Part shown: positions 25,745-34,753 of the stretch, piece by piece
How the letters are laid out: each line of letters begins with the position of its first letter
Numbering within the stretch: the first letter of the stretch is position 1
NCBI GenBank assembly: GCA_036741775.1
Contig: DAINRQ010000021.1
Location: 1-64,000 of the forward strand
Length of the DNA: 64,000 nt
Source: JAJKIV01 sp036741775
GTDB taxonomy: Bacteria > Gemmatimonadota > Gemmatimonadetes > Gemmatimonadales > Gemmatimonadaceae
Direction: 5' to 3'
Translations under genes and position numbers: made by a program
Notes under the pieces: model-generated
What the model saw: only the letters and a program-made list of their open reading frames with translations
Databases searched by the model: none
Told to the model about the DNA's origin: nothing

Positions 25745-26745
25745 GTGCGCAATCGGAAGCGCTGGGCGTGCTCATCATGGGCTGTGGCCAGGCAGCTCGG
25801 ATACATAGCCGCACGCTGCGACGAATCGGTGGGGTCGAGCTGTTCTACGCGAGTCGCGATTACGAACGCGCGGAGGACTACCGGCAACGATACGGCGGCA
25901 AAAAAGCGTTCGGCTCGTATGCCGACGGGTTGGCCGAGTCGCAGGTGGATATCGCGCTCGTGGCGACGCCTACGGTGACGCATCGGGAGCTCGCCGTGAA
26001 CGCGTTGAATGCGGGCAAGCACGTCATCGTCGAGAAGCCCGCCTTCATGCGATCCTGCGACGCCGATGTCGTCAGCGAAACCGCACGTGTCGCCAGCCGT
26101 CGCGTGTTCGTCGCGGAAAACTACCCATACAAGCCGGTCGCGGGGCTTCTGCGTCGTCGCATCAGGGTGGGGGACCTCGGCGATGTTCGATTCGTCACCC
26201 TCAACGCGACGAAGCGGCAGCCAGCGGTCGGATGGCGAGGCGATCCGGCGCTGAGCGGTGGCGGGGCGCTGTTCGAGGGCGGAGTCCACTGGATCAGCTT
26301 CGCGTCGAGCCTTGGCCTCGAGGTCGAGTCGGTGACTGCCCAGCGCGTCGGGCCACCGGAAGGCCCAGATCGAAGTACCCTCGTCGTACTCCGGTATGCG
26401 AACGGTGCCGTCGGCACTCTCGCGCACTCGTGGGAGCTTGCCGCTCCCTTCGGAGGTTTGAGGCTCTCGAAGGTTCAGGGCACGTTAGGCGCCGTGACGT
26501 TCGAGTCGAACGGATTCGCGGCCGTCACGAGCGGGCGACGCCGGTCCGTCAGCGTGATGGCCGTTGGTGACCCGCTCGGCTACCGTGCTATGCTCACGGA
26601 TCTTCTGCATGCGATTCGTACAGGCGGGCCACCGCGGTTCACGCTCGCGATGGCCCAGCGCGACCTGCGCCTGTTGGAACAGGCCGCTCAATGCATGGCC
26701 GACATCGATGGAGCGCAACGAGCGGCTGACTGGATCAGGAGATGA
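25741..26745 (+). CDS. Gfo/Idh/MocA-family NAD(P)-dependent oxidoreductase
   Basis: A 334-residue protein with the N-terminal Rossmann fold (VLIMGCGQAARIHSRTL; the usual GxGxxG is GCGQAA), the nucleotide/substrate motif VIVEKPAFM with Lys of the EKP triad, and the C-terminal alpha/beta substrate domain (GGALFEGGVHWISF, where the His is the probable catalytic residue). Members oxidise or reduce sugars, inositols and similar polyols. Its ATG overlaps the stop of the duplicated membrane protein (ATGA). Its 3' end overlaps the convergent S51 peptidase gene by 11 bases. Confidence 0.9.
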   Translation: MSAQSEALGVLIMGCGQAARIHSRTLRRIGGVELFYASRDYERAEDYRQRYGGKKAFGSYADGLAESQVDIALVATPTVTHRELAVNALNAGKHVIVEKPAFMRSCDADVVSETARVASRRVFVAENYPYKPVAGLLRRRIRVGDLGDVRFVTLNATKRQPAVGWRGDPALSGGGALFEGGVHWISFASSLGLEVESVTAQRVGPPEGPDRSTLVVLRYANGAVGTLAHSWELAAPFGGLRLSKVQGTLGAVTFESNGFAAVTSGRRRSVSVMAVGDPLGYRAMLTDLLHAIRTGGPPRFTLAMAQRDLRLLEQAAQCMADIDGAQRAADWIRR

Positions 26746-27532
26746 GCTCCGGCTCCAAGACGCGCTCGACGACCTTTCCGGCGTCGACGCTCACGTAATA
26801 CACCTTCGCGGCCGCACGCGTGTGGACGACTCGCTTCACTTCGTTGTCCTCGAAGTAGATCCCCGCGTCGTTGTCGCACGCGTACCCCGGCTTCATCTCG
26901 CCAGACGCGATGAGTCTCTGGTAGAGTGGCCGCCGCCCCGGCTCGGCGTCGTAGTGCGGCGAGTGACTTCCGTTCAGGAAGCCAAGGCACTTCACGATCG
27001 TGAGCTCCTTTGGCCGCGAGTCGGTCGTCCCCTCCTCGAACCAGCATAACGAGCCCGCGCTCGCTCCGCCTAACACGATCCCGCGGTCCCAGGCTTCCTT
27101 CAGCACCACGTCGATCCCCTGCGCCTTCCAGATCGCCTGCTGGTTGAGCGTGTTGCCGCCGGAGCAGACGATGCCATCGACGGAGAGCAGCACCTCGTCC
27201 CACCCGCGCGACTGCCTCGTGCTCGCAATGAAGCTCTCCTGCACCTGCGCTTCGACGTTGAGCGGCGCGCAGTTCCGGTACCAGTTGATGATCCCCGTCG
27301 CGCTGTCGGCGGACGCGGTCGGGAGATACAGCAGCTTCGGGCGCGGCTTGTCTGTGAGCTGTGCCATGTAGCGAATGAACGCGGTGTTGAAGCCGCCGCC
27401 GGCGATCAGAATCTTGCGCGTCGCCGTGCGCACGTGTCGCACTGGCTCGGGCACCTCCACGAATGAAACCCTCCCAACGCCGAGCGCCGCGGAGCCCACT
27501 GCCGAGCGGACGACGAACTCTCTCCGTTTCAT
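26735..27532 (-). CDS. Peptidase S51-like (cyanophycinase / dipeptidase E family), exported
   Basis: The 265-residue protein starts with a Tat-like N-terminus, MKRREFVVRSAVGSAALG. It has the S51 nucleophile elbow GGASAGS (Ser158), the earlier SGGNT motif at 124-128, and a downstream SHSPHYD segment that should carry the His. The family includes cyanophycinase and alpha-aspartyl dipeptidases. The exact substrate is unclear. The only partner in view is the convergent oxidoreductase operon. Confidence 0.85.
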   Translation of the reverse strand: MKRREFVVRSAVGSAALGVGRVSFVEVPEPVRHVRTATRKILIAGGGFNTAFIRYMAQLTDKPRPKLLYLPTASADSATGIINWYRNCAPLNVEAQVQESFIASTRQSRGWDEVLLSVDGIVCSGGNTLNQQAIWKAQGIDVVLKEAWDRGIVLGGASAGSLCWFEEGTTDSRPKELTIVKCLGFLNGSHSPHYDAEPGRRPLYQRLIASGEMKPGYACDNDAGIYFEDNEVKRVVHTRAAAKVYYVSVDAGKVVERVLEPELIS

Positions 27533-27832
27533 GACCTGACCTCCGTCTTTCGGGTGGCTCGCCGCGCAGACCTAATGACAATGCGCCACGCACGTCCGCT
27601 CGGCAACGCAAGCGGGGGCAGCGCCTCGCGCGAGCCGGTAGAGCTTCGCAGGGTCAGGCGCGTGAGAGTGACGCCCAGGCGTCACCGTCATCCACCCCGC
27701 GCACGTGAAGCGTTCCGCCGACCCGCGGGAGTCTACATTGTAGTGACGCCCCCGATGGCACCGCACGGTCAAGGGTACAGGTGGTCCACCGGGGTGGTCC
27801 GAACCCAGAATCGAGCTAACGGTTGATCGCAT
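27533..27832. other. Intergenic, divergent promoter region
   Basis: 300 bases between the S51 peptidase and methyltransferase genes. I see no gene, repeat or RNA. Confidence 0.5.
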
Positions 27833-28546
27833 ATGACTGATGTTTGGGGTCAGATCTACCTCGACCACTGGCGCGGGGACTCGCACCCGCACGTCTATCA
27901 CAGAGACGACGGCAACCGTGACGTCGCCGACTCGGCCGCCAGTTATTTTCGGGCGCCTCGGGGCGACGCGGATCGTGAGGTCCTGAGCACGTTCACGGGC
28001 CGCGTGCTGGACCTCGGATGCGGGCCCGGGAGCTATGCGCTGTTGCTTCAGGAGCGTGGCCTCGAGGTCGTCGCCATCGACTCGTCGGCCGGGGCGATCG
28101 CGGTCTGCCGCGAGCGCGGATGCCGCGACGCGCGGGTGATGCCCATCGACGACGTCGACTCGTCACTCGGTCCGTTCGATGCAGTCGTGTGCATGGGCAA
28201 CACGTTCGGGATTGGCGCGACGCCTGATACGTTGCCGAACCGCTTGAATCGCGTGCGCGCTCTGCTCTCACCCGGTGGCCGGCTCGTACTCGCACTCATC
28301 GATCCGCTCGCGACGACCGACCCGAACCACCTTCGTTACCACGAGCGCAACCGTGCTGCCGGGCGGCCGCCGGGGCTGACGCGCGTGCGTCTGGAGTATC
28401 GTGGCGAGATCACCGACTGGTGGGATCTCTGGATGCCGACCGAGAGCGAGTTCCGCCGGGCGGTCGGGGAGGCGCGGTGGCGTGTCGACCGGGTGACGCC
28501 TGCAGGGTCGAGTCGCCTCTGGGAGCTCTTCCCGTCGCCCACCTAA
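27833..28546 (+). CDS. Class I SAM-dependent methyltransferase
   Basis: The 237-residue protein shows the AdoMet-binding motif I as RVLDLGCGPGSY (57-68), an acidic end of strand 2 (VVAIDSS) and motif IV-like FDAVVCMGNTFG. The substrate domain gives no clear clue. It is followed after 13 bases by a lipoprotein gene. The stop TAA falls in a CCTAACG heptamer. Confidence 0.88.
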   Translation: MTDVWGQIYLDHWRGDSHPHVYHRDDGNRDVADSAASYFRAPRGDADREVLSTFTGRVLDLGCGPGSYALLLQERGLEVVAIDSSAGAIAVCRERGCRDARVMPIDDVDSSLGPFDAVVCMGNTFGIGATPDTLPNRLNRVRALLSPGGRLVLALIDPLATTDPNHLRYHERNRAAGRPPGLTRVRLEYRGEITDWWDLWMPTESEFRRAVGEARWRVDRVTPAGSSRLWELFPSPT

Positions 28547-28559
28547 CGCGACAGCCGTC

Positions 28560-29054
28560 ATGCGATCGCCCACGCCCCGTGTCCTCGTCGCCTTGACTGC
28601 CCTCGCAACGATGGCCTGCGAGCCAGCGCGTCGTGAGGGCGAGCGCCCGACCGATACACCCGGCCCCGCCGACACGGTCGGCCTGACACGGATCGTCGTG
28701 ACGCGCCCCACGGTCGCCGCGTACTTCATCATCCCTGACGGGGCCGTGGACACGATGCCGGACCTCGCTGTCCGCGCGGACGACTGGAACTACGCCATGG
28801 CCACGGTCGGTGATAGCCTCGAGGCGAACGGCTTTGGATTCACCTTGATTACCGAACCGAGCGTCCGGCTTACGAGCAACGCTGGGCTCGATACCACCGT
28901 CGCGCTGGGTGAGTCGCTGTCGGCAGGATACGTCTTCGTTCGTCCGGGCCAACCTCCATGCGTCCGCCGCCACCCGCTCAACCCCGACTCCGTGCTCGCC
29001 GCAGCCCGGGAGGTTTTCGCCGCCAGCACGCCGACGCACGAGGTGTGCGAGTGA
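28560..29054 (+). CDS. Small lipoprotein, unknown function
   Basis: 164 residues with a lipoprotein signal (lipobox TMAC, Cys20). The mature part has two cysteines near the end (PPCVRRHP and EVCE) that may pair. A segment VAAYFIIPDGAVDTM is hydrophobic but probably folded. No family recognised. It follows the methyltransferase gene closely and may share its transcript. Confidence 0.65.
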   Translation: MRSPTPRVLVALTALATMACEPARREGERPTDTPGPADTVGLTRIVVTRPTVAAYFIIPDGAVDTMPDLAVRADDWNYAMATVGDSLEANGFGFTLITEPSVRLTSNAGLDTTVALGESLSAGYVFVRPGQPPCVRRHPLNPDSVLAAAREVFAASTPTHEVCE

Positions 29055-29093
29055 GTCCGCAGCCGGTGGTCGATTGCTGATCGTTGCCGTCCC

Positions 29094-30020
29094 TTACCCT
29101 GCCACGGATACCGTGTAGATCGTAACCACGAACGCGACTGCCGCCACGACCGCGTAGATCACCCCGATCCCTGTCTCCTTCATCACCGTGCGCCCCAGCG
29201 ACCCGCCATACGTGTTACGGAACGCGAGCGTCGCGTAGATCGGGAGTGACAGCGCGGCCAGCACGCCCGCGGCGATCACGAGCGGTGCAACCTGCGTGAA
29301 CTTCAGGAGCTCGACGACCGCGAGCGTGACAAAGAAGAACGCGTGGAGGTGGATAGCGAAGTAGAGGTGCTCGGGATACTTCCTCCCGCGGTAGAACAGG
29401 GCGACGATCCCGGCGAAGACCGGGAGCAGCACGAACATCATCCGCGGAACGGCGGCGAGTATCCCGGCCTTGAACCCCGCGGGGTCTTCCACGGATCGGC
29501 GCAGGAACGGCTGCATGAGCGGCGGTGCCGACGCGATCTCTTCGAGTACGGCGGCCCGTGCCTCAGCGCTCAACGCCTGTTTCGACTCCATCGCCCTGCT
29601 CGCGGCACTCCCCACACGCTCGGCCCGCGAGGCAGCCGAGTCGGGTGACGTCGTCGTGTTTACCCGGAATCCGAGGTTGAGCGTCTCGCCCGATTCGAGC
29701 CTAACGTCGGGGGCGGTTGCGGCGAGGACGAAGTACGCGAGACTCGTCATGAGGTACAACCGGAATGGCGAGATGTATCGTGCGCGCCGCCCCTCGAGAA
29801 ACTCGCGCGTGAGCTTGCCCGGTCGCAGCAACAATGCACGCACGCTCGAGGCGATCCGCCCGTCCCATCCCGAGAGCTCGGCGAACGCGTCGACCACGAG
29901 CTCCCGCACACTCGGGTACGGCGGAATGTCCCGCTGCCCACATTCCGTGCAGAACGACCCGCCGAGTGGCGTTCCGCAGTTGAGGCAGGCGGACGGGGCC
30001 GGTCCGGAGGTGGTTTCCAT
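29094..30020 (-). CDS. DUF3667-like membrane protein with zinc ribbon
   Basis: The 308-residue protein starts with a zinc-ribbon pattern CLNCGTPLGG...CTECGQ (12-28). A region LRPGKLTREFLEGRRARYISPFRLYL then leads into TM1, which is the hallmark of DUF3667 proteins. Four to five further hydrophobic segments fill the C-terminus. Between them lies a periplasmic or cytoplasmic helical region at about 120-190. Function unknown. Confidence 0.8.
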   Translation of the reverse strand: METTSGPAPSACLNCGTPLGGSFCTECGQRDIPPYPSVRELVVDAFAELSGWDGRIASSVRALLLRPGKLTREFLEGRRARYISPFRLYLMTSLAYFVLAATAPDVRLESGETLNLGFRVNTTTSPDSAASRAERVGSAASRAMESKQALSAEARAAVLEEIASAPPLMQPFLRRSVEDPAGFKAGILAAVPRMMFVLLPVFAGIVALFYRGRKYPEHLYFAIHLHAFFFVTLAVVELLKFTQVAPLVIAAGVLAALSLPIYATLAFRNTYGGSLGRTVMKETGIGVIYAVVAAVAFVVTIYTVSVAG

Positions 30021-30155
30021 CTGAAGGGCCGATGGGGTACAAGTCTGGGTGCTAGCCGCCGGTAGGTTTATCAGCTAATTCCTCCAAGCCATCGCGAACG
30101 ACTGACGACGCACGACTAAATAGCTGAAAGCAAGCGCAACGCCATAGGGGGGTCT

Positions 30156-32918
30156 ATGCGGAGCTGGTGTCCGACGTATCTCGTGCTTTCGCTTCTCATC
30201 GCCGTCAGTTCGGCCGGCGGCGCCCAGGTCGGGAGCGTCCGCGGGAGGGTCGTCGACTCCACCGGCGCGCCGCTCGCCGGTGCGCTCCTCGCCGTCGATC
30301 GCACCAACGTCCGCGCCCAATCCGCCTCGACCGGCAGCTACGTCCTCCTCGGCGTCCCGGCAGGGGTGCGGACGATCCGCGTACAGGTCATCGGCTACGC
30401 GCCACTCGCCGTTGAAGTCACGGTGCGGGCGGGGGAGACCGTCACGCAAAACCTGACGATGCGCCGCTCCGCCGTGCAACTCGCGGCGGTCGACGTCGTG
30501 GTCGGCTCCAGAGCGTCGCACACGGCCGCCGATGAGATCGCGGTCCCCGTCGACATCATTCCGGCCGAGGTGATCACGCAGCAGGGGACGTCGGAGCTGT
30601 CGGCCATCCTGCAGAACGTGTCGCCGTCAGTGAACTTCCCGCGTCAGAGCGTCACCGACGCCGACGACATCGTGCGGCCGTTCACCATGCGCGGCCTGTC
30701 GCCCGACCACACGCTCGTGCTCGTGAACGGGCAGCGGCGTCACCGAAGCGCGCTCGTCCACGTGTTCGCGTTCGGAATGCCTGCCGGTTCGACCGGCGTG
30801 GACCTCAACGCCTTCCCGGCGAGCGCGATCGGCCGCATGGAGGTGCTCCGTGACGGCGCGGCTGCCCAGTACGGGTCGGACGCGATCGCGGGGGTGATCA
30901 ACCTCGTCGTCAAGGACGGTGAGTTCGCGCCGTTCCTCAACGCCGACGTCGGGCAGTACGTCGTGAAGGATTTTCCGGACGACGGCGAGACCTTCAACAT
31001 TAACGGCGGCTGGGGTGTCCGGCTCGGGCGCGGCTCGTTAGGTCTGTTCGCCGAGTACCGGAATCGGCAGGCGACGAACCGCGCGTGGCCGGAGGCAGCC
31101 GATCAGATCGCGCCCGGTGACGCCGACGTGGTAGACGAGAACGGCAACATCATCGAGAAGAACAACCCGGTCGAGCAGCCGAACCATCACCTGGGTGATG
31201 GCCTCGCGAAGGACGTGCTCACGTTCGCGAACCTGCGACTCCCCGTGAATGCCGCGGGGACGAGCGAGCTGTATGGCTTCGGTGGCTACACCTATCGCGT
31301 CGGGACGGGGAACGGGTTCTACCGGCAGGGGCTCTCGGAGCGGAACTGGCCGGAGATCTATCCGTTGGGTTTCCTCCCGGAGTTCCGGCCGAACGTCGTG
31401 GACTGGTCGGCGGCGGCAGGCATTCGTGGGGCGGCGGCTGGATGGAATTACGACGCGGCCGCGTCGTATGGGCGCGATGTGTTCGACTATCATCTCCGCA
31501 ACACGCTGAACGCGTCGCTCGGTCCCTGTCTCGACACGCCCTGCGCTCCCGGGCTGGACGGTGTCCTGGGTACTGCGGACGACCCCGGCATCCCGAACAG
31601 CACGCGCTTCTACGCTGGCGGGCTCCGTGCCGGTGAGCTCGGCCTGAATGCGCACGTCGCTCGCCCGCTCGACGTGGGGCTGCGCAGCCCGTTGAACGTG
31701 GCGTTCGGCGCCTCGTATCGCCGCGAGTCGTTCACCCTCGTTGCCGGCGAGCCGGGTTCGTGGATTCAGGGAGGCCACCCCGACCGGTACGGTGACCCGG
31801 CGGCGCCGGGCTCGCAGGTGTTCAGTGGCTTCCTGCCGTCGACCGAGGTGGATGAGTCGCGGAACAACGTCGGCGCGTACATCGACCTCGAGACCGACAT
31901 CACTCGGCAGTTCCTCCTGAACGGGGCGGCGCGGTTCGAGAACTACAGCGACTTCGGGTCGAACCTCAGTGCGAAGGTCGCGATGCGCTACCAGCCGACG
32001 ACGCCGCTCGTGTTGCGCGCGTCGTTCAGCACCGGATTCCGTGCTCCCTCGCTCGCGCAGAGCTTCTACGGCAGCCGGATCACGAACTTCCGGCTCGACG
32101 AGACGACCGGGCGCCAGATCCCGTTCGAGGTCGGAATCTTCCCAGTGGACGACGAGGTCGCCCGCGCGTTAGGCGCCGAGCCGCTGAAGGAGGAGACGTC
32201 GGTGCAGGTGAGCGCGGGGTTCGCGTGGAGCCCGGTCGACGCGTTCAACATGACGCTCGACGGCTACGTCATCGACCTGAACGACCGGATCCTGCTCACC
32301 GGCTTCATCGGCGGCCCGGCGATCGAGGCGATCCTGGCGGGGCGAGGGTTACCGCTCACGTCCGCGCAGTACTTCACGAACATTATCGACACGCGTACGA
32401 AGGGCATTGACCTGACCGCGAACTATCGCGCGATCATCGGCTCGAGGAGCGCGTTGACGTTGAGCACGGGAGTGAACTACACGTCGAACGAGATCGCGGA
32501 CCAGCGGCCGCTCCCGCCCGAGCTCGAGGGGACCGGCGCAGAGCTCGTGGACATGTTCGCCCGCATCCAGATCGAGAAGGAGCGTCCCGACTGGCGCGGG
32601 ACGGTGACGGCGGACTTCACCCGCGGGCCAACGAATCTGTTGGTGCGTGGCTCGTATTACGGCGAGTTCTCATCGGCGCCGGGATTGTGCGAGACGTGCG
32701 AGCAGCTGTTCGGCGCGAAGACGCTCGTCGACCTCGAGCTCGGCCGGCGTTTCGGCGCGACCCGACTCGCGTTAGGTGCGCGGAACCTGTTCGATGTCTT
32801 CCCGGACAAGAACACGCTCGACAACGGCTACGGGATCTTCCCGTGGGCGGGGGCGTCGCCCTTCGGGTACAACGGCCGGTTCGTCTACACCAGGATCGAG
32901 CTGATCCTGGGCCGATGA
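30156..32918 (+). CDS. TonB-dependent receptor
   Basis: A 920-residue outer-membrane receptor: signal peptide ending SAGGAQ, CarboxypepD_reg-like domain (RGRVVDSTGAPLAGALLAVD), plug domain (FTMRGLSPDHTLVLVNGQRRH, DGAAAQYGSDAIAGVINLVVK) and a beta-barrel ending IELILGR. No SusD partner follows, so this is a classical siderophore- or vitamin-type receptor rather than a SusC. The ligand is not predictable. Four cysteines in one barrel loop (PCLDTPCAP region and CETCEQLFG) may stabilise extracellular loops. Confidence 0.92.
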   Translation: MRSWCPTYLVLSLLIAVSSAGGAQVGSVRGRVVDSTGAPLAGALLAVDRTNVRAQSASTGSYVLLGVPAGVRTIRVQVIGYAPLAVEVTVRAGETVTQNLTMRRSAVQLAAVDVVVGSRASHTAADEIAVPVDIIPAEVITQQGTSELSAILQNVSPSVNFPRQSVTDADDIVRPFTMRGLSPDHTLVLVNGQRRHRSALVHVFAFGMPAGSTGVDLNAFPASAIGRMEVLRDGAAAQYGSDAIAGVINLVVKDGEFAPFLNADVGQYVVKDFPDDGETFNINGGWGVRLGRGSLGLFAEYRNRQATNRAWPEAADQIAPGDADVVDENGNIIEKNNPVEQPNHHLGDGLAKDVLTFANLRLPVNAAGTSELYGFGGYTYRVGTGNGFYRQGLSERNWPEIYPLGFLPEFRPNVVDWSAAAGIRGAAAGWNYDAAASYGRDVFDYHLRNTLNASLGPCLDTPCAPGLDGVLGTADDPGIPNSTRFYAGGLRAGELGLNAHVARPLDVGLRSPLNVAFGASYRRESFTLVAGEPGSWIQGGHPDRYGDPAAPGSQVFSGFLPSTEVDESRNNVGAYIDLETDITRQFLLNGAARFENYSDFGSNLSAKVAMRYQPTTPLVLRASFSTGFRAPSLAQSFYGSRITNFRLDETTGRQIPFEVGIFPVDDEVARALGAEPLKEETSVQVSAGFAWSPVDAFNMTLDGYVIDLNDRILLTGFIGGPAIEAILAGRGLPLTSAQYFTNIIDTRTKGIDLTANYRAIIGSRSALTLSTGVNYTSNEIADQRPLPPELEGTGAELVDMFARIQIEKERPDWRGTVTADFTRGPTNLLVRGSYYGEFSSAPGLCETCEQLFGAKTLVDLELGRRFGATRLALGARNLFDVFPDKNTLDNGYGIFPWAGASPFGYNGRFVYTRIELILGR

Positions 32919-32932
32919 GAAACGATACGTCA

Positions 32933-32950
32933 GGGGTCAGAGTCCTAACG
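32933..32950 (+). repeat. GGGGTCAGAGTC element fused to CCTAACG
   Basis: GGGGTCAGAGTC (32933-32944) runs into CCTAACG (32944-32950). The latter provides the TAG stop of the converging gene. The composite matches the one at 9863-9885 on the other strand. Confidence 0.75.
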
Positions 32951-33820
32951 CATCCCGAACATGGTGCGCGTTACTCGCCAGTCGCCATTAGGCTCGCGGC
33001 GAATGACGCGCAGCATCGGGCCGCCGATCGTGATCATCGGCGCGTCTGCGCGTGGCCGTACGCGACCCTCGTACCGTCCCCACTCGATCGCGTGGCTACC
33101 GACGACGTGTACGTCGTCCACGATCAACCGATAGCCCTCCGTGATCATGGCCTTACTCTGCTCGAGGCCGCGGCGCATGGCAGCCGCATTCGCCGCTCGC
33201 CCGACGCGCGGGGGGATGCCCGGCGCGAGGGCGACGATGTCATCGGTCCAGAGGCGCTCGAGCGCATCGGCATCACCAGCGACGACCGCGCGCGCGTCGG
33301 CCTCGTGAAGTCGATGCATTGCGGGCGACTCAGCCGAGTCCGGGCGAAGCACCTCGCCGCAGCCGACGCGGCGAAACACGCGGTCTGATGGCTCGAGATT
33401 CCCGCCGCCTCCATGTGCCTCGAGCACGCGCATCACATCGGAACCGGCGAGGCGGAATTCCACGTGCATGCGCCCGTCACTCGCCGCGAGCGACGCCCCG
33501 CCAGTCGCGGACCTGAGGACGCCCGGTCCGCGAAGGCTTCGCGGGTCGCCCGAGGGGAACGTGGGAATCAGGTCGAGCGTGATCGAATCGGCATCCGCTG
33601 ACATCCGCGCGATGTCGAGCCGAACGAGTGAGTCGCGCCGTACGGTCCACGACGCGCCAAACAGCCTCGCGGCACCATCAGCGGTCCACCGCTGCACCAT
33701 CTGCTCGCCCTCGGCGGCGTGCAGCCAGCACCCAACGATCCAGTGAGGGAGCGGGCCGGGTAGCGGTGACGCCATCGACGGGCCGCCCACCAAAAAGAGT
33801 ACGGCGAAGACGGTGAACAT
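32945..33820 (-). CDS. Secreted fusion of a DUF6265-like domain and an NTF2/SnoaL-like domain
   Basis: The 291-residue product has a signal peptide, then an N-terminal region like DUF6265 (WIVGCWLHAAEGEQMVQRWT..., ending near FRRVGCGE at about 150). The C-terminal half resembles NTF2-like DUF4440 proteins (DARAVVAGDADALERLWTDDIVALAPG, then MLRVIRREPNGDWRVTRTMF). Each domain is usually a separate protein. The role is unknown; NTF2-like pockets bind small ligands or act as enzymes. The stop TAG lies within a heptamer repeat. Confidence 0.75.
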   Translation of the reverse strand: MFTVFAVLFLVGGPSMASPLPGPLPHWIVGCWLHAAEGEQMVQRWTADGAARLFGASWTVRRDSLVRLDIARMSADADSITLDLIPTFPSGDPRSLRGPGVLRSATGGASLAASDGRMHVEFRLAGSDVMRVLEAHGGGGNLEPSDRVFRRVGCGEVLRPDSAESPAMHRLHEADARAVVAGDADALERLWTDDIVALAPGIPPRVGRAANAAAMRRGLEQSKAMITEGYRLIVDDVHVVGSHAIEWGRYEGRVRPRADAPMITIGGPMLRVIRREPNGDWRVTRTMFGMR

Positions 33821-33899
33821 GACGTATGGTAGATGACGTCATCGCCGTTGTCTCGTACGCGGTTGATCGCCCTGGTACGACGTTGAGCAGGAGCCCTTG

Positions 33900-34715
33900 A
33901 TGTCTCGTCAGCACGCCGTAGGTGTACGTGGAGCGCGGTCCTGCGTGGCTCGGTCGCTGCCCGGATTTCAGGTCGTGGCGCACACACTCGGGGCCGGTCG
34001 CATCGCCACACATCGCTTCGATCGACCGGTCGTCGCGGCAATGATCACTGGTCGGTGCGAGACGTCCATCGCCGGCAGGCAGTTCGAGAGTCACGGCGAG
34101 CAAGCATGGTGTGAGCCGGGCGGCGAGAAGCGCGCGAACCATGTGCTCACGCCGGGAGCGCAGATCCTCTCGGTGGTCCCTGACGAGCGCGACTCCTCCG
34201 GACTTCTCGATCGACTACTGCCGGCACTCGCACGCCCGGCGCAGCGGACGAGTGCGGACATTGCCCTCGCGGCGCGTCGAGTGTGGGTGGAGCTCGATGA
34301 CGGCGACACGGCCGCATCCCTGGCGATCATGGGTCATGTCATCGTTCTTCTGTCGACGTTCGCGCGCCCCGAACGAGAGGCCCACCACGTCCGTGGTCCC
34401 GCGTGGCTGCCGCGCGTCGTCGACTACCTGCGCGCGCATTACCGTGACCCACTCACCCTGTCGGACGTTGCGCGAATCGCGGGCGTCGAGCCGGCTCACC
34501 TGTGCCGAGTGTTCCAGCGACACACCGGGTGCACGGTGGCCGAGCACATCCGCACGCTCCGAGTGGCCTGGGCGGCGCGGCGGCTCGCGGAGGTCGATCT
34601 GCCGATCGCGTCCATTGCGCTGGAGGCCGGATTCAGTGACCAGAGCCATCTGACGAAGACCTTCCGCGCGCATATGGGGGTGACGCCAGCGGTCTACCGG
34701 GGCCGTTTCCGGTGA
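33900..34715 (+). CDS. AraC-family transcriptional regulator
   Basis: The 271-residue regulator starts at ATG 33900 after CAGGAG. The C-terminal AraC double helix-turn-helix is clear: TLSDVARIAGVEPAHLCRVFQRHTG, then RLAEVDLPIASIALEAGFSDQSHLTKTFRAHMGVTPAVYR. The N-terminus is a cupin-like sensing domain (TLGAGRIATHRFD). It may control either neighbour, but no operator could be identified. Confidence 0.9.
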   Translation: MSRQHAVGVRGARSCVARSLPGFQVVAHTLGAGRIATHRFDRPVVAAMITGRCETSIAGRQFESHGEQAWCEPGGEKRANHVLTPGAQILSVVPDERDSSGLLDRLLPALARPAQRTSADIALAARRVWVELDDGDTAASLAIMGHVIVLLSTFARPEREAHHVRGPAWLPRVVDYLRAHYRDPLTLSDVARIAGVEPAHLCRVFQRHTGCTVAEHIRTLRVAWAARRLAEVDLPIASIALEAGFSDQSHLTKTFRAHMGVTPAVYRGRFR

Positions 34716-34753
34716 CGATTCTCCTCGTCCGCCTGCGACGCGTTCGCCAGCAA

